A stretch of 64,000 nucleotides of DNA from Jacaranda mimosifolia (taxonomy: Eukaryota; Streptophyta; Magnoliopsida; Lamiales; Bignoniaceae). The notes under the pieces are model-generated. The model saw only the letters and a list, made by a program, of their open reading frames with translations, did no database searches and was not told where the DNA came from. Positions 48,190-60,670 of the stretch are shown here, piece by piece (position 1 is the first letter of the stretch; every line of letters begins with the position of its first letter). The position numbers and the translations under genes were made by a program. The stretch lies in contig CM032128.1 in the NCBI GenBank assembly GCA_018894105.1, forward strand, positions 11,513,001 through 11,577,000. The letters are read 5' to 3'.

Positions 48190-48361
48190 TAATGGTACTA
48201 AAAAATGCCATCACTTATAATAGAGAATAGCAGTATATAACTTTATATTTCGGATGAATTTTCTAAGTAAACATGTTTATAAATTAGAGACCGACAACAC
48301 TCATCAATTCAAACTATAAATTTCCAAGGAGGCCTTAGAGATAAATTTCGACCACATTATC
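48190..48361 (+). repeat. Left LTR of gypsy element 4, second part
   Basis: Continues the LTR after the copia insertion. 'atgtttataaattagagacc' (48269-48288) matches 'gtgtttgcaaattagagact' in the right LTR (57204-57223), and 'aaactataaatttccaaggag' matches 'aaactgtaaattttttagaag'. The first five bases are the copia target duplication. Confidence 0.75.
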
Positions 48362-48382
48362 TTTGCGTCTTTGGTGGAAACC
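48362..48382 (+). other. Degenerate primer-binding site of gypsy element 4
   Basis: TTTGCGTCTTTGGTGGAAAC just after the LTR end. Decayed relative of the sites of elements 1-3. Confidence 0.5.
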
Positions 48383-48979
48383 ACCATTTTTTTTTTTTTT
48401 GTAAAATGTTGAGAATACAAACAAAATCGAAAGCCTAAGATTTCGATGTTCTAGTGGCTCACATGGAGAGAATGTTGTTGGGGACAAGCCCCACTAACAT
48501 CCAAATAACCACATGTGGCACATACTGCTTTGAAGTTACCAACTACATCCTAAGGCCCACTTCCCGAAGGACTAGTCCTGCAAATTACTTGATATGTTTC
48601 TACTTGGGACGTAGCCATGGCCATAACCTAGTATGCCAGAGCAACATCAATTGGAGCCCCCTTAATCCTTCCCTCAAAGCTGAAAAACCCTTATCGACTC
48701 CCCAATGAATTGAGCATGCAGAGGCAATAAGTGAGATGGAGGGCTATACCTCTCCCATCCTATTAAGTGAACATTCAAGCATTCATACCTACTAATAATT
48801 TATGGGGCAGTCAATCGTCACTCAATCTACTCCATAATCCATGATTTTTTAGGGCACCTTCAGAGTTGGCAATGAGTACCTTTCCTTGAAGTCACCCATC
48901 CTAGACATAGACTTTTTTGCCGTACCATATTAGCATAGCTACTCCTCATAGTTGTGGAGATGGCAAACCATCCAGCATC

Positions 48980-49790
48980 AATGTCACAAGCGACATCGAT
49001 GAGCACTTGGATAATTTTCTAGCACACGTGGAGCATACTACCTAAACGATATGGCTTGTTATAAGATCTTTGGTACGACACTTATAGAATGCTCCCCTCA
49101 TTTCGTTGCACCAACTACTAGAACCATAATGAACCTAAAGCAATTAATGGAGGGTTTTTTGCACAGCTTCTCTTACTAATATAAATTACCATGACACTGT
49201 TGTATTCTTGTTTATGGTTAAGCAGATGGAAGGAGAGGGTCTGCAGGAGTATGTGAACCATTTTATCTAGGTAGTCCATGAGGTTCCCTACCTTAACCAA
49301 GAATTCTTGCCAGTATCATCCATTAAGGCCTGAGGCACAGAAGGTTTAAGGAGTCTATAGTAGGAAAGCTCCCAACTACCCTTAGAGAGCTCCCTGTTCA
49401 GAAGTGAAATACATCCGTATACTTCAAAGAACAACTAAAAGAGAAAAGCATGAGAAGAAGAGCCCAACTCTAGTAGAATAAAGAATGAGAGATGACATAT
49501 TCTCTTGATAGGGTTTACAAACTATACCCCTCTCAATGTACCAAGGACAAAAATATTAGTAGTCATTGAGCAATAACACTTAATAGAGATGACCCAGAAA
49601 ATGGCATACAAGCTTAAGAGGTAGAAATTAGAAAATACTATCGCTTCTATAATGATGGTGGATACACATCTAAGGAGTCCCATCACTTAAAAGATGAGAT
49701 CAAAAAGTAACTCCATTAGGGCTAATTAAATAAATTTGTGCCTAAGTGCCAACACAATCTTAGAAGGGAACCCAATTTGGGATGACTAAC
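48980..49790 (+). pseudogene. Gag of gypsy element 4
   Basis: Heavily decayed. Capsid motifs are only faint (about 49120-49330, readable by frame switching). The nucleocapsid is clearer at 49630-49740: 'YYRFYNDGGYTSKESHHLKD' followed by 'EIKK', where relatives have a Cys-x-x-His knuckle and an 'HLKDEIERLI' continuation. 48383-48980 ahead of it holds a 84-codon frame (48454-48708) that I do not recognise. Confidence 0.7.
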
Positions 49791-49939
49791 ATCAAAATGC
49801 TCTAAAACATCAAACGGAATCTAGAAAGAATTCGAAACAACAAAGAGTGAACAATTTGCCACAAATAGGGTCATTTCATTATGCAAGGTTTGGCCCCTCC
49901 ATATTGAGATTACTTTTAGGGACCAAGATTGGAACAAAA

Positions 49940-50425
49940 AGAGGAGGACATAACGATGCTTTGTGATTTTGGCGTCTTTTGGATGAAAAAGATCCTAATA
50001 GATAGTGAGAGCTCCACAGAAATTATCTTTTATGAGCCATTCTTTTAGTCGGGCATATCAACACTTAAGTTAACATTCCACTGGTAGGTTTCAACCCTGA
50101 GATAATAGAGTCTATAAGGAATATTTCTCCCATGTTATTCTTAGGCACGTATTCCAAATGGGTAACTAAGATGGTGAAGTTTGTGGTGATAAAGGTGCCC
50201 TGAGCATACAATATCATCCTAAGATGATTGACTTTGAATCTTTTTCAGGCTATTTTATCTATCTATTACATGAGAATGAAGTTTCGACTTTCAGTGATCC
50301 TAAAAAGGCAATTGGAGATCAAAGGATGACCAGAGAGTACTGTGCTAACACGTTAAGGAAGACATCTTGGATAGCCAAAGCAATCATCCTGAAACCTACA
50401 AGCATTAAGCTCAAGAGAAAATGAA
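49940..50425 (+). pseudogene. Protease region of gypsy element 4
   Basis: 'KKILIDSESSTEIIFYEPF' spread over 49985-50045 (with a frame change) is the active-site stretch, with Asp-Ser-Glu in place of Asp-(Thr/Asn)-Gly. The C-terminal segment 50224-50424 has 'DPKKAIGDQRMTREYCANTL', the typical Gly-Asp-Gln-x-x-Ala-Arg-Glu-Cys tail of this group. Confidence 0.7.
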
Positions 50426-50779
50426 ACAATCGATCTAATTGAGGTGCAATTCTTATACTAGGTGCTAAGAAGAGGGAAATCATGGAACTAAGATTAAGGT
50501 TGTCATGTAACTTAATGTGGTAGAAATCATCTCGAGCAATAATTTAAAAACCACAAGAGTGAGGTTCTTTCTAGAACCAAACATGTGGTTGGCTTTTGAG
50601 AAAGAATTATGATGTATTCGCATAGATCATGACAAACCTTTATGGAGTCTCCCAGGAGATAATAACACACCACCTTCATGTAGACCTCGACTCGAAGCCA
50701 GTTAAGTAAAAGAGAGAAAATTTTGGTTTGGAGAGAAATCAGATTATAGCATGATGTGGACAAACTCTAAACGGCAAAG

Positions 50780-51560
50780 TATATATAGCCAGTTCAGCAT
50801 CCAAAATGGCTAGCAGATATGGTTTTGGTGCCCAAGATAAATAGGAAACAAAAGATGTGCATCGACTTTATTGACTCAATAATGCTTGCTAAAAGACCTT
50901 TCTTCACTGCCAAAAATAGATGCCTAGGTGGATTCTACTATAGAGTGTGAGCTATTGACTTTTGTTGATGCCTATGATGTTTACCATTAAATTAGTTTGG
51001 CCCCTAAGGATAAGGAGAAAATAAGCTTCACAACCATATATGAAATATGTTATTACAATATGTGGTATTTCGACCATAAACACAGTATAGACATCTAGCA
51101 AAGATGGGTTAAGCTCATGTTCGAGGACATAATTAGTAGGAATATGGAGGTATACATAGATGGCATGCTAGTAAAAAAGCTAGAGGTAGGAGGATCACTC
51201 GTGCGACTTAGCAAAATGCTTTACCATAGTTAGAAGGTTTCAACATAAAGCTCAACCTGACGAAGTAAGCATTAGGAATAAGGGAAGGGAAGTTCTTTGG
51301 AGACGTTATCTTACAACATAGAATAAGATAAACATAGAAAAGATAAAAGTAGTTGTTGAGATGCCATCCCTACAATCCATCAAGGAACTCCAAATATTGG
51401 GAAGATGTTTGACAACCTTAAATAAGTTCTTGTCGAAGTCCACTAAGCAAGGCTTGCCATTTTTCAAAATCCTGCACAAAGTAAAGAAATTTAAGTGGAC
51501 TGAGGAGTGTGAGCAAGTATTCCAGTACTGCGGAGTATCCAATTTCACCTTTATCATTGA
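50780..51560 (+). pseudogene. Reverse transcriptase of gypsy element 4
   Basis: Fingers remnant near 50805-50880 ('MVLVPKINRKQKMCIDFI' by eye across frames). The catalytic box near 51148-51183 reads Glu-Val-Tyr-Ile-Asp-Gly-Met, so the second Asp of the Tyr-x-Asp-Asp box is Gly. 51361-51540 is an open thumb/connection: 'MPSLQSIKELQILGRCLTTL' then 'NKFLSKSTKQGLPFFKILHK' and 'FKWTEECEQVFQ'. Many stops elsewhere. Confidence 0.8.
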
Positions 51561-51599
51561 AAAAACTAAGGACTTGAGAGCCATTGTTATTATATTTGG

Positions 51600-52480
51600 T
51601 CATCAAAAAAATAGTGGTGAGTGTTAGTGTGGGAACAAGGAAGACAAAACCAATTGGTCTACTATGTTGGCAAACTCTTGCAAGGACAGGAATTGAGATA
51701 TTCTCCAATCAAAAAGTTGACATTATCCACATCGGTGGCTGCACAGAAGCTAAGATCATACTTCCATGCATACTAGATCTTAGTACTCACTAACCATCCC
51801 CTGAAGAAGATACTGAGTAGTCTAGAAACCTCAAGAATGATGGTGACATAGGTAGTGGAACTAAGCTAGTACTTAATAGAATATCGCCTTTTCCCTAAAA
51901 TTAAGACCTAGGTATTAGCAGAATTTGTGGTAAAAGGATAAGCGGTAAGGTAGAAGCTTTATGCCACATGGACATTCCATAGGTATGGATCATCCACTAA
52001 TACTAGGAGCAAAGTAGACATTACATTGGGGAACTTGCAAGGAGATAAGTTTGAATACGACGTGAAGTTCGAATTCTTTACCTTGAACAATAAAGCTAAA
52101 CACAAAGTGTTGATAACATGAACGAAGTTAGCCCTAGCAATCAGGGACGCTGGCCGGATGCCTGTAATGATTCTCAATTGATGGCCTACAAAGTTAGAGG
52201 AACTTATGAGGCGAAGGAAAAAAAATGATAAAATACCTATAGAGTATAGATGAAATGGCTGAAGAATTCTCCCTGACACAAGCATAGATCGACGTGCCAA
52301 GATAGCTAAAGCTATGGCGGCTACAAAGAACTAGAGATCACTTCTCTTGTGTTTGAAAAACTAGAGAATGATGCTTAAGAGATTGAAAATCAGACCCTTT
52401 TAGATGTAATGAGCATTAAAGGCAACATGGAGCCTTGGATAAATCCCATCCTAAGAAATCTTTGAGATGGTTACCTTCCT
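51600..52480 (+). pseudogene. RNase H region of gypsy element 4, barely readable
   Basis: Between RT and integrase and of the right length for two RNase H domains. Only fragments can be followed, for example 'EFSLTQA' near 52262-52285, the counterpart of 'FTLSQV' in elements 1 and 2. Called on position and this fragment. Confidence 0.45.
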
Positions 52481-52499
52481 CATGACCCAAAGAAGGCAA

Positions 52500-53580
52500 G
52501 AAAAGTAAAAGCCAAAGCTTCAAAATTATATTGATGGACGGAAACTTGTACAAATGAGGTTTCCCCCTTCGTTACTTGAAGTGGCTAACCAAGATTCATG
52601 AAGGGATCTACAGAAACCACTTTAGAGGGAAGGCCTAGTAGCAAAGATCCATAGACAAGGTTTCTTCTAACCAAGAATACACAAGGACACCTAAAGCTTC
52701 ATGAGATACCGTCAAGTATGTCAAAAACATGCATGCAATACTCCTCTTCAACTAAAGGCAATCGCTATTTTTCGCAGTTAGGACTAGACATCGTATAGCT
52801 TTTCTTTAGGCACCAGGATAACAAAATTTTCTTATTATAGTAGCAGATTACTTCTCTAAATAGGTGGAGGTATAACCTCTAGCTTGTATACCCGAGAAGG
52901 ATGTTATGAGATTCCACTAGAAAAAACATCATATCAGTTTGGAATTCCCCGATCTTTGATCTCGGACGATGGAACTCAGCTCACAGAAGCAAAGCTTAGA
53001 GACTGGTGCAAAGAGTTGACCATCAAGCAATTTTTTACATTAGTAGATAATCCACGAGTTAATAGATAGATATAGGTCATAAATCGAACCATCCCATAGC
53101 ACCTGAAGGCGAGCAAGAAGGAGAGCAATAAAGCTTAGGTAGATAAATTTCCTTCGGTATTTTGGGCTTACCAAACTAAATTGAAGGCATCTACTGGTGA
53201 GTCACCATTTAAATTAATATATGGAGTAGAGACAGTCACATCTACCGATAACAAAATTGGAGAGTGGAGAACCACAATAATTCCTAAAACCCAAAACAAT
53301 TGAGAGCAAACTTAGATTTTCTCTATGAAGTGCAAGGGGATGCACATACATGCTCGAAAATATACAAAGTAAAGATGCCACAGCTTACAATGCAATGGTG
53401 CAGTCCAAGAGTTTACAGTTCAAGGACAAACATTAGGGCCAATAGGGATGCTAGATGAGAAATATAAAGTTTTGCCCTACAAGATAGCAAAGATTATGAA
53501 CTCAAGGGCCTACAATTTGCAAAACACGGATGGCAAAAAATTACCCGGATTTGGAACATCTCCATTTTAAGAAGATTTTA
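52500..53580 (+). pseudogene. Integrase of gypsy element 4
   Basis: 52884-53069 is open and holds 'FGIPRSLISDDGTQLTEAKL', with the second catalytic Asp, and 'WCKELTIKQFFTLVDNPRVN'. The third catalytic Glu position falls in 'NR-stop-I-stop-VINRTI' near 53060-53090, where stops replace the conserved Gln-x-Glu. Then 'FPSVFWAYQTKLKASTGESP' and 'FKLIYGVETV' (53145-53245) and a C-terminal 'YKVLPYKIAKIMNSRAYNL' near 53465-53520. The zinc region is faint. Inactive. Confidence 0.85.
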
Positions 53581-53589
53581 CTCAATCTA

Positions 53590-54639
53590 TAAGTCAGGAT
53601 TAAATAGAAACTTTATGCATTCCTTTGCAATGTATTTTTGTTTCCCTAAAGTTATTTGAGCTCATGTACTTATTTTTCGTTGATATTAGTAGATTTATAT
53701 CACAATCATGGGTCAACTCATGTCTTCCATAATTATTCATTAATATTATCTCCACATTTTTTAATAATTAAGCTTGCAATTCTTGCAACAAATATATCAT
53801 AAATTCCTAATAGCACATGAGATCTTCAAACAAAAGCTCCAACTATATATATCCATTAAAAAAAGAAAAATAAGAGAGGAAGAAATAAAGAACCCATTCG
53901 ATCTCGAATGGGTTTCCCAGAATGTTATGATTCTACATTAGATCATAAAGACTTTTCAAAATATCAGATTTTCGCCCGAAACATTAAAAGACCCACGGAA
54001 CACACCACATCCACTAGAGACCCTAAGGGGTCCTTGAAGACGCCTTAAATCATAAGGTACTCCAAGATCAAAATAAGCTCTAAAGCATTGATCCCCCTTA
54101 TACAAGATAAAAAAAGGAGGCAAGGGTAAAAGAAAATACGCAAGTGATAAAATTCTCTAAAAATACTAAGCTAATGTAGAATAACAACATAAGTATATCT
54201 TGCTCACATAGAAGACATAGATAAATGAAAGCAATAAATTTCCAAAAATTGATGAAACATACCAAAGTAAAACTAAAACAAGTAGCTAATATCGACATCT
54301 AAACTATATCAACCATCGTGTCTACTACTAGATCCTCCAATATAGCACTGGGATCGGACTTCAAAGGCCCTAATGTTTCCCTTAGTTAGAATGTTAATGG
54401 TAATAGTTAGGTCTAATAAAAATAGGTCCTCAAGCGAATATCGTATAGTCTCCCAAAGAATGCTGAAGACAATCTTGGAGTAGCTTACTCATATGCCACA
54501 CAAGCCTCGTGCAACAGTCATTTTGAAAGAGTTTACTCCTTTATGGTCTCCTATCTCACAATAGAAACAAAGGTCTTTTCTCCAGGAAACTAAAAACTTC
54601 TTCCACATCTTAACTTCCCTACTATACCTCTTACTGAGC
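53590..54639. other. Spacer between integrase and antisense ORF of gypsy element 4
   Basis: No conserved gene seen. The 66-codon minus frame at 54098-54298 is hydrophobic and not recognised. Confidence 0.5.
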
Positions 54640-56003
54640 TGCCACAATCCCTGGTATTCTCTGCAATCTCCTTCCTAATTTGGTCATGATCAAACTACTC
54701 AACTTCTTCCTTCAACTTAGAATCCTTGGTTGTCATCTTCTTCACTTGGCGAGTTATCTACATCATCAGATTCGAACTCTACCAAAGAGATATAAAATGA
54801 GCATGGGTAAGTAAATGCTAAGAAACTAAGAAATGAACAACATAATATATGTAAACAGAATAAAGGTCTCATACCCAAGTTAAATTATCGTCACGAAACC
54901 CCATCAGTTGAGGGGTGAAATATATTTCCAACTTGTTTTTATCATCCTTATTTACTATACCTCACAAGTTCCCAAGTATAAAAAGTCTTTAAAAAATCCC
55001 AATATGAATTGTCACCTGTGTTTATCTTGAAGCCACAAGTAAATAATCCCTTTTCCTTACCAAGCCCATGGGCACCATGTGACCCAGACAAAGACATCTT
55101 AGCACGTTTTCCAATTGGTGCTGGAATTTCTATATCATATTTACTCTCCACCTCGGATTAGGGAACTAAAAGGGAAAAGGAGGCTCACTAGACTGCGTTC
55201 ATGAGGGACTGAACATCAAGTAGAAGAATAAAAACCCCAACCTCTAATGCTTACTAAGTCCACATGAGGCTCTCCCACATAGCAGTCCTATCCCTCCAGG
55301 CTCCATGAATCCACACCAAGTCTAGTTTCTTTCCTGCAAAATGTAATAGAACTAGATGAGCCCAAAAATGAAAAGATATAAAGAGAATATATAAGGGATA
55401 TATGTAATCACAAAAAATACATACATTTATGTACTAGCAAGAAAAGAATAAGAAATATCAAAACCAATTGCAAATAACCACATAGATTCAAATTGCTCCT
55501 AATGATCACAAATGAACACTTCGAAATCACATTAAGAAAGGCAAAGTACTCCAGCCCAAAGAGAAATCCCAACACTCATCTCTCACAAAGAAGTATAGTC
55601 TTTCTATGCCCCTCGAGAAAATGCCACTCTATCAAGAAAACTACAACCAGGCTTAAGAAATAAGTGGAAAAATTCTCTCTAGGTCTTCTTGTCTATGAAC
55701 AAAGTATAAAAATTGTCCACTATTATGGGAAAAACCACTCAGCAAGCTAAAAATAAAAGCATGCAAAATATATAAGGCATTAAGGGAGAACTAGCTATTT
55801 CAACCTAGAATCCTAATGTCATCTAACAACAAAGAGTTGAGTAGAATAATAAACCCACTGCTGAAATAGCTATTTAAAACGGTGATATATCTTAAGAGGG
55901 TAACCAAACCATTTTCAGAAGGTAGCATAAACTCATGCTCACTGGAAAAGTCCATCCTACAACTTAAAGCCTTCAATTCCCAAACTGCCAACGAAGTAGA
56001 CAA
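54640..56003 (-). pseudogene. Antisense extra ORF of gypsy element 4
   Basis: Minus strand, opposite to gag-pol, in the same place as the antisense frames of elements 1 and 2. The N-terminal segment 56003-55800 has 'SSEHEFMLPSENGLVTLLRY' followed by a hydrophobic stretch, similar in style to the start of the PF04195-like domain. 55151-54948 is a 67-codon open segment with 'KGLFTCGFKINTGDNSYWDF'. Near 54770-54640 a charged stretch 'KDSKLKEEVEEF' suggests the coiled coil. Stops and gaps throughout. Homology to element 2 is inferred from position and general pattern more than from residue matches. Confidence 0.5.
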
Positions 56004-56327
56004 ACTACTGACTCTTAGAAAACACTCATTTGGGATAGACCATCCCTAAACTCTTCACTTGAGGAACTATCGCTCCTAGATTCTAACTCAACTGACTTAT
56101 TAGAGACTCACTCATTAGGTAAAAACTAATACACACACTCTCATTGCATGGCCATGCAGGACGAATGTGGTGATAAGATGTTGCCAAAGAAAGATATCCC
56201 ACCTCGGGGTCCCAACTATTGTAGCTGCAATCCCAATAGCCATAGCTACAACTGCTTTATTGGATAGGTGGCCTAACCTAAGGTCGGTTGCCCAAAGAGG
56301 ATGGCTCTCTAGGTAGTCGAGCCCAAA

Positions 56328-56466
56328 GGCAACTACCACCGAGAGGTGACCATATCTAGTAAGTAGATGGCCTTACTAATGGCGCCCCTCCCCAGTGGCA
56401 ACTACCACCAAGAGATAGCCGTGCCCTAATAAGTGAGTGGTCTCGCTATAGACCCTTAGTCAATTG
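56328..56466. repeat. Two tandem copies of a 69-bp unit in gypsy element 4
   Basis: 'ggcaactaccaccgagag' at 56328 and 'ggcaactaccaccaagag' at 56397, each followed by related sequence with 'aagtagatgg' / 'aagtgagtgg'. The sequence around 56270-56327 may be an older third copy. It lies between the antisense frame and the 3' LTR. Confidence 0.6.
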
Positions 56467-57011
56467 TGGCTATACCAACTTAAGGGTGGCTACCCTTCAC
56501 CGATCAAACCTACTCTTTAACTGTCCTCCCCATCTCTACTACCCTTACCCCACATTTTACTCAAGTTCGATCTTCCTCTCTTCTCTCAAAACTCAAGCAA
56601 TTTAGGTTCTTCTCTTCTCCCTTAAACTAAAGCAACTTAGGTCTTTCTCTCATCTCATACTAAAGTAAGGGAGAAGGATGACGATAAACAAAAAGAGATA
56701 CAATAGGTAATACATACTTCTTAAGTTCATTTTGCACTTCTTATGAAGAGGAATGCTCAATTGAAAACCTTAATATAACAAAAAAGAGAGGTATGAAAAA
56801 GTAAAATTGAGATAAAATAATGACTAATATTAGGAATGGTAAAATATAAAATATAGGTACACAAAATAAATAAATAAAGTATATAATTAAGAAGGGAGGT
56901 AACATTTAAAAAATAAAAAGGAAGAGGAATAATAATGTATAAAATGGAAAGCTAAGTTATCAAGACAATTAAAGAATAATACTTCCAATTTGAATCAATT
57001 AATTTCTAACT

Positions 57012-57030
57012 GAAAGTAGGGGGGCCTATA
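57012..57030 (+). other. Polypurine tract of gypsy element 4
   Basis: GAAAGTAGGGGGGCC followed by TATA and the LTR start TGATATACTCC, parallel to AGTAGGGGGAACTTA before the 3' LTR of element 2. Confidence 0.75.
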
Positions 57031-57290
57031 TGATATACTCCTAATATGCCCTAATTGGTCAAATAACTCTTAAAGTAGTATAAGGTATTAAGGTGAACCG
57101 TCAAGTAAGTGCATCTTGAAAATCCAACACTATAAATACCATTATTTATGACTGAAAATGGAATCAAATTAGTTTCATAATTAGAGTGAAATCTCTAAAC
57201 AAGTGTGTTTGCAAATTAGAGACTCCCAACGTCCATCATTAAACTGTAAATTTTTTAGAAGACCCACAAAAATAAATTCTAACTACATCA
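57031..57290 (+). repeat. Right LTR of gypsy element 4
   Basis: 260 bp, starts TGATATACTCC and ends ACTACATCA, then TATAT. Matches the two separated parts of the left LTR. A TATA box CTATAAATACC lies at 57130-57140. Confidence 0.8.
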
Positions 57291-57315
57291 TATATATATA
57301 TATATATATATATAT

Positions 57316-58060
57316 TAGACATGGCAAAAAATTACCTACACCTACGAGTGCCCATGGGTACACAAAAAAATACAGGTAATGGGCTCCATTTCCTCCACCC
57401 AATAAAATGAGAATAATTTTATCTGCTGTCTAATTGTCCTCCAGTTTTTGACCCAACCTTCAAGTGCCGATGGGTAACCCATGAAAACACACACACACAC
57501 ACATTGTATTTTTATTTTTAAATATTTTTCCAATTCACATAAATACTTTGGAGGGTATAACATCTTTTTCTATGACATCAATAATGTCTAAATGGTGTTT
57601 AAACTTTTAGTTCAATTTTTTTTTTGACATATAATGAGATTTAAATTTGAATTTTGAAATATAGCATAACTTCAATCTGATCAATGTTTAAACATTTAAA
57701 TTATAGATTTCATTCTAAAACATTTGGCATGCTTTATATAAATACTTGTTCAATGTAATACTTAAAATTCGTAGCCTCTTTTATTAGTTTTGTTTAAATG
57801 ATATTTGAATAATATTATGTAAATTAAAAATTATATATTAATTTACCTTTAAATATAAAAAAATTAATAAAAAATTTATTACAGGTATCCATAAGTTGCC
57901 AATTATCCATAATCACGAATAATAAGTCAACTATCTCGTACTCAATAAAAAATATATAATTTTATCCGTGAATGAATTTACCCAACTCATTATTGCTCAT
58001 TTTTGAATTATCCAAGGTACTCACTTACTAGGTCTATTTAATCTTGTCACTTTCCTTTCT
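57316..58060. mobile_element. Possible hAT-type MITE
   Basis: Begins TAGACATGGCAAAAAATTACC and contains 'gcccatgggtac' and 'gatgggtaacccatg' palindromic words near 57350 and 57468. Related 'ggtatccata' and 'ttatccgtgaatga' words near 57885-57975, and an end that read inversely gives GTGACAAGATTAAATAGACC. These words are typical of plant hAT MITEs. The ends are only loosely inverted and no duplication was found. Confidence 0.35.
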
Positions 58061-59696
58061 TCACATCAATCAAAATTTGAACTTCTTATTGAGGATAAAT
58101 TTGCAAACACAATTTCAACATCCGTAACCAAACAGCCCATAATTGTTGGGTCTAACACTCCACATGTGGGCTTTCAACGTAAAAAATTCCAGTCTACAGA
58201 TGTACAGATGAACCAAAATGTCAAAGTTTGATTCAACGAAAACTCCGTAGGACAATGGAGAATGTATCTAGTCAACAATCTGAACTGAGAATCATTATTT
58301 ATGAAACAGTCTCTTTTCCCGCTTCGGTGGGAAACCTGACGGGAATTGTGGGCGTACGAATGGCTTCAAGTATGAAAAGGGAAAAAATATATTTTAGCAA
58401 TAGAATGACGATGAGAAAATACTAACATTAAAACTATATATATATATATGTTTAGTATGTTAAACGAGTAAGGAAGAAAATGGAATGAAATTTTTTGAGC
58501 TTATTTTATTCGTATGCTTTGTAAATAGTAATGAAGGAATGAGTGGAAAAAAATTGAGTAAATGAGTAATATAACCTTCATGTAATATTTTTTTTTTTTA
58601 AAATATTTAGTTAAAATAGATTTATATGCTTTATTTGGATGTTTCTATATATTTAGATATATAGTAACTTTAATTACTATAAGTATCAGATAATATTGTT
58701 TCTACAATTTTACAAAACTGTATATTTACAATATACAATAGATATTAATTCCTCATATATAATTAATATTGTCATAATACTTATGAATGTGATAGTTTAT
58801 AAAACTATATATATTGTATTTATACACAAACATTTATTGCACATCTAAATACCTAAATAAAGTTATATTACATAATATTTGAAGTACGATATATTATTTA
58901 TATAAAATATAGTATTACATATATATTGTGATATATATATACTTTTAGAAATATTTATCTATCTATATATATATATATGTACATTGATGGCTTACATTTT
59001 ACACACAAAATAAAATATATATGATATCATTATCTTATTCATGTATGGAAGTAAATGAATACCTACTATATTTAATACTATAGGTTACTATTAAAGTAAA
59101 TTCAATATTTATTTTATATATATCATAAAAATATATAAAAAAATCTCTTATATTAAATTACACATTGCATATAGGTGAGTATGTCGGTTCATATATAGAT
59201 ATATAGATATATACACACACACACACACGAAATTATGTTAATTCATATTTAATATACATATTAAGTATGTTACAAATATATTAGATATATAGTTCAACCG
59301 TGTGTTATGTCATTTATATCATTTTTGTATATATCTAATGCATTTAATAACAATATACGACTATGAAATTTAGCAATACGACAAAAATACGGGAGTACAA
59401 CACATATTAAAAAAAAAAAACTAATTGTTATAATATATTTTAATAGGTACGAGCATCCAGTTTTTTAATATTATTTGACTTAATAAGTCCAAGTTAAAAT
59501 AATATAGTTTTTTTTTTTTAATTTTTTTCTCATGGGCCTTATAAGCATGTAAAATGTGGTAATTATTTTGAGTGAAACTTAGAAGTATTTGTCTAATAAA
59601 AAGGTAATAATTAAAATTGTTAATAAAGTTCATTGTGATTAAATTGATCTCCATAACTTGCCACATTTGTGGTTTTGCAATCTCTCTCTTTCTCCG

Positions 59697-59717
59697 CCCC
59701 CCCCCCCCCCCCCCCCC
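59697..59717. repeat. Poly-C tract (21 C)
   Basis: Uninterrupted C run directly after a TCTC-rich stretch in otherwise AT-rich DNA. Confidence 0.95.
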
Positions 59718-60065
59718 TCCTGTCTTGCCAAACTGAAATCTTCGTGGTCATTGCTAATACATTTTTTCAGTATGTTTTAATTTTTTTTACACTTTTTAAG
59801 CATCATTTTTCACTCATTACCATATAGATATTAAAATTTCCCACGATGTCCTTGAATTATATTAATAAGTTTAATATATTTATTTAATTTTTTCATAAAT
59901 AAAAATTAAAAAATTATAATAAAATGGTAATTGTAAACATAAAATAACAAAGTTATATATGATAGCTATTATATTATTTCTAATTATTAAAATAAAATAA
60001 AAAAATGAGGACATCTTAGACAAATCATTCAATATAATAATACACCAAGAGGTGTAAATGATTTA

Positions 60066-60275
60066 GGCAAAATAACAAAATTCGTCATGTAATTTTACCC
60101 CATTTGGTTTTTCGTCCTATAACTTGTATAATATCAATTCTAGTCCTATAAGTATTAAAAAATTATCATTTTTCATCCTTTTTTCGCCGGAGCCGGCGAA
60201 ACTCGCCAGAAAAGGTGACGTGGCATGCCGGGCTTGTGACATTTCTTATTTCTGCCTCGTTGGCAGCTGACATGG
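60066..60275 (+). repeat. Left terminal inverted repeat of Mutator-like element B
   Basis: Pairs with 61273-61482. Conserved blocks include 'gtcctataacttgtataat', 'gccggagccggcgaaac' and 'gttggcagctgacatg'. Confidence 0.92.
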
Positions 60276-60407
60276 CTTGATAAATCAAAAACAAAAAAAA
60301 TAAAAAATGCCAACTAGATATACAATAATATATATGATATATATTTATATATACACATATATATCTAAATATATGTATTTATATATACATACACATACAT
60401 ATGTATA

Positions 60408-60670
60408 TATATTCCCCACCCACCCGGTGGGTGGGTGGGTGGCTGGCTGGCCGAGCTCACCATGGCCAGCCAGTGGCCATGGTGGCCAGCACCTCGCCTG
60501 GCCAGATCTGGCCAAGCGAGGTTCAGCCTGCCAGCCACCATGGCCAACCCGTGGCCATGGTGGCCGCCTGCACGGACCGGCCATGGCCAGGCGGCCTCCA
60601 TGGCCGGCCCGTCATGTTTGGTGGGTGGGTGTGGGGGTTGCGAGGCGGGGTTAAGGTGGGGTGGGGGTAG
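60408..60670. other. GC-rich block with repeated CCATGG and GGTGGGTG words
   Basis: Starts CCCCACCCACCCGG, then GTGGGTGGGTGGGTGGC, then many CCATGG palindromes (60460, 60478, 60539, 60555, 60581, 60599) in a 'ggccagccatggtggcc' style, and ends in G-rich GTGGGTGGGTGTGGGGG. It lies in DNA that is otherwise mostly A and T. The left CCCACCC and right GGGTGGG words are roughly inverted. Confidence 0.9.

Larger units (their letters stand above)
37948..57290 (+). mobile_element. Ty3/gypsy element 4 (Tat-like), split by a copia insertion
   Basis: Left LTR 37948-38055 plus 48190-48361, right LTR 57031-57290. Flanks are TATAT on both sides (37943-37947 and 57291-57295), a perfect but low-complexity duplication. 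A 10.1-kb copia element sits inside the left LTR. Without it the element is about 9.2 kb. Gag, protease, RT and integrase remnants are readable on the plus strand at about 48980-53580, an antisense extra frame at about 54640-56003 on the minus strand, and a polypurine tract before the right LTR. It is the most decayed gypsy copy in the window. Confidence 0.85.
57291..60056. other. AT-rich spacer without genes
   Basis: TA microsatellites (57291-57315, 58437-58450, 58965-58978), CA runs (57487-57502, 59213-59228), a 21-base C run (59697-59717). The 65-codon frame at 58228-58425 is not recognised. 57316-58060 may be an eroded MITE (separate entry). Confidence 0.6.
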
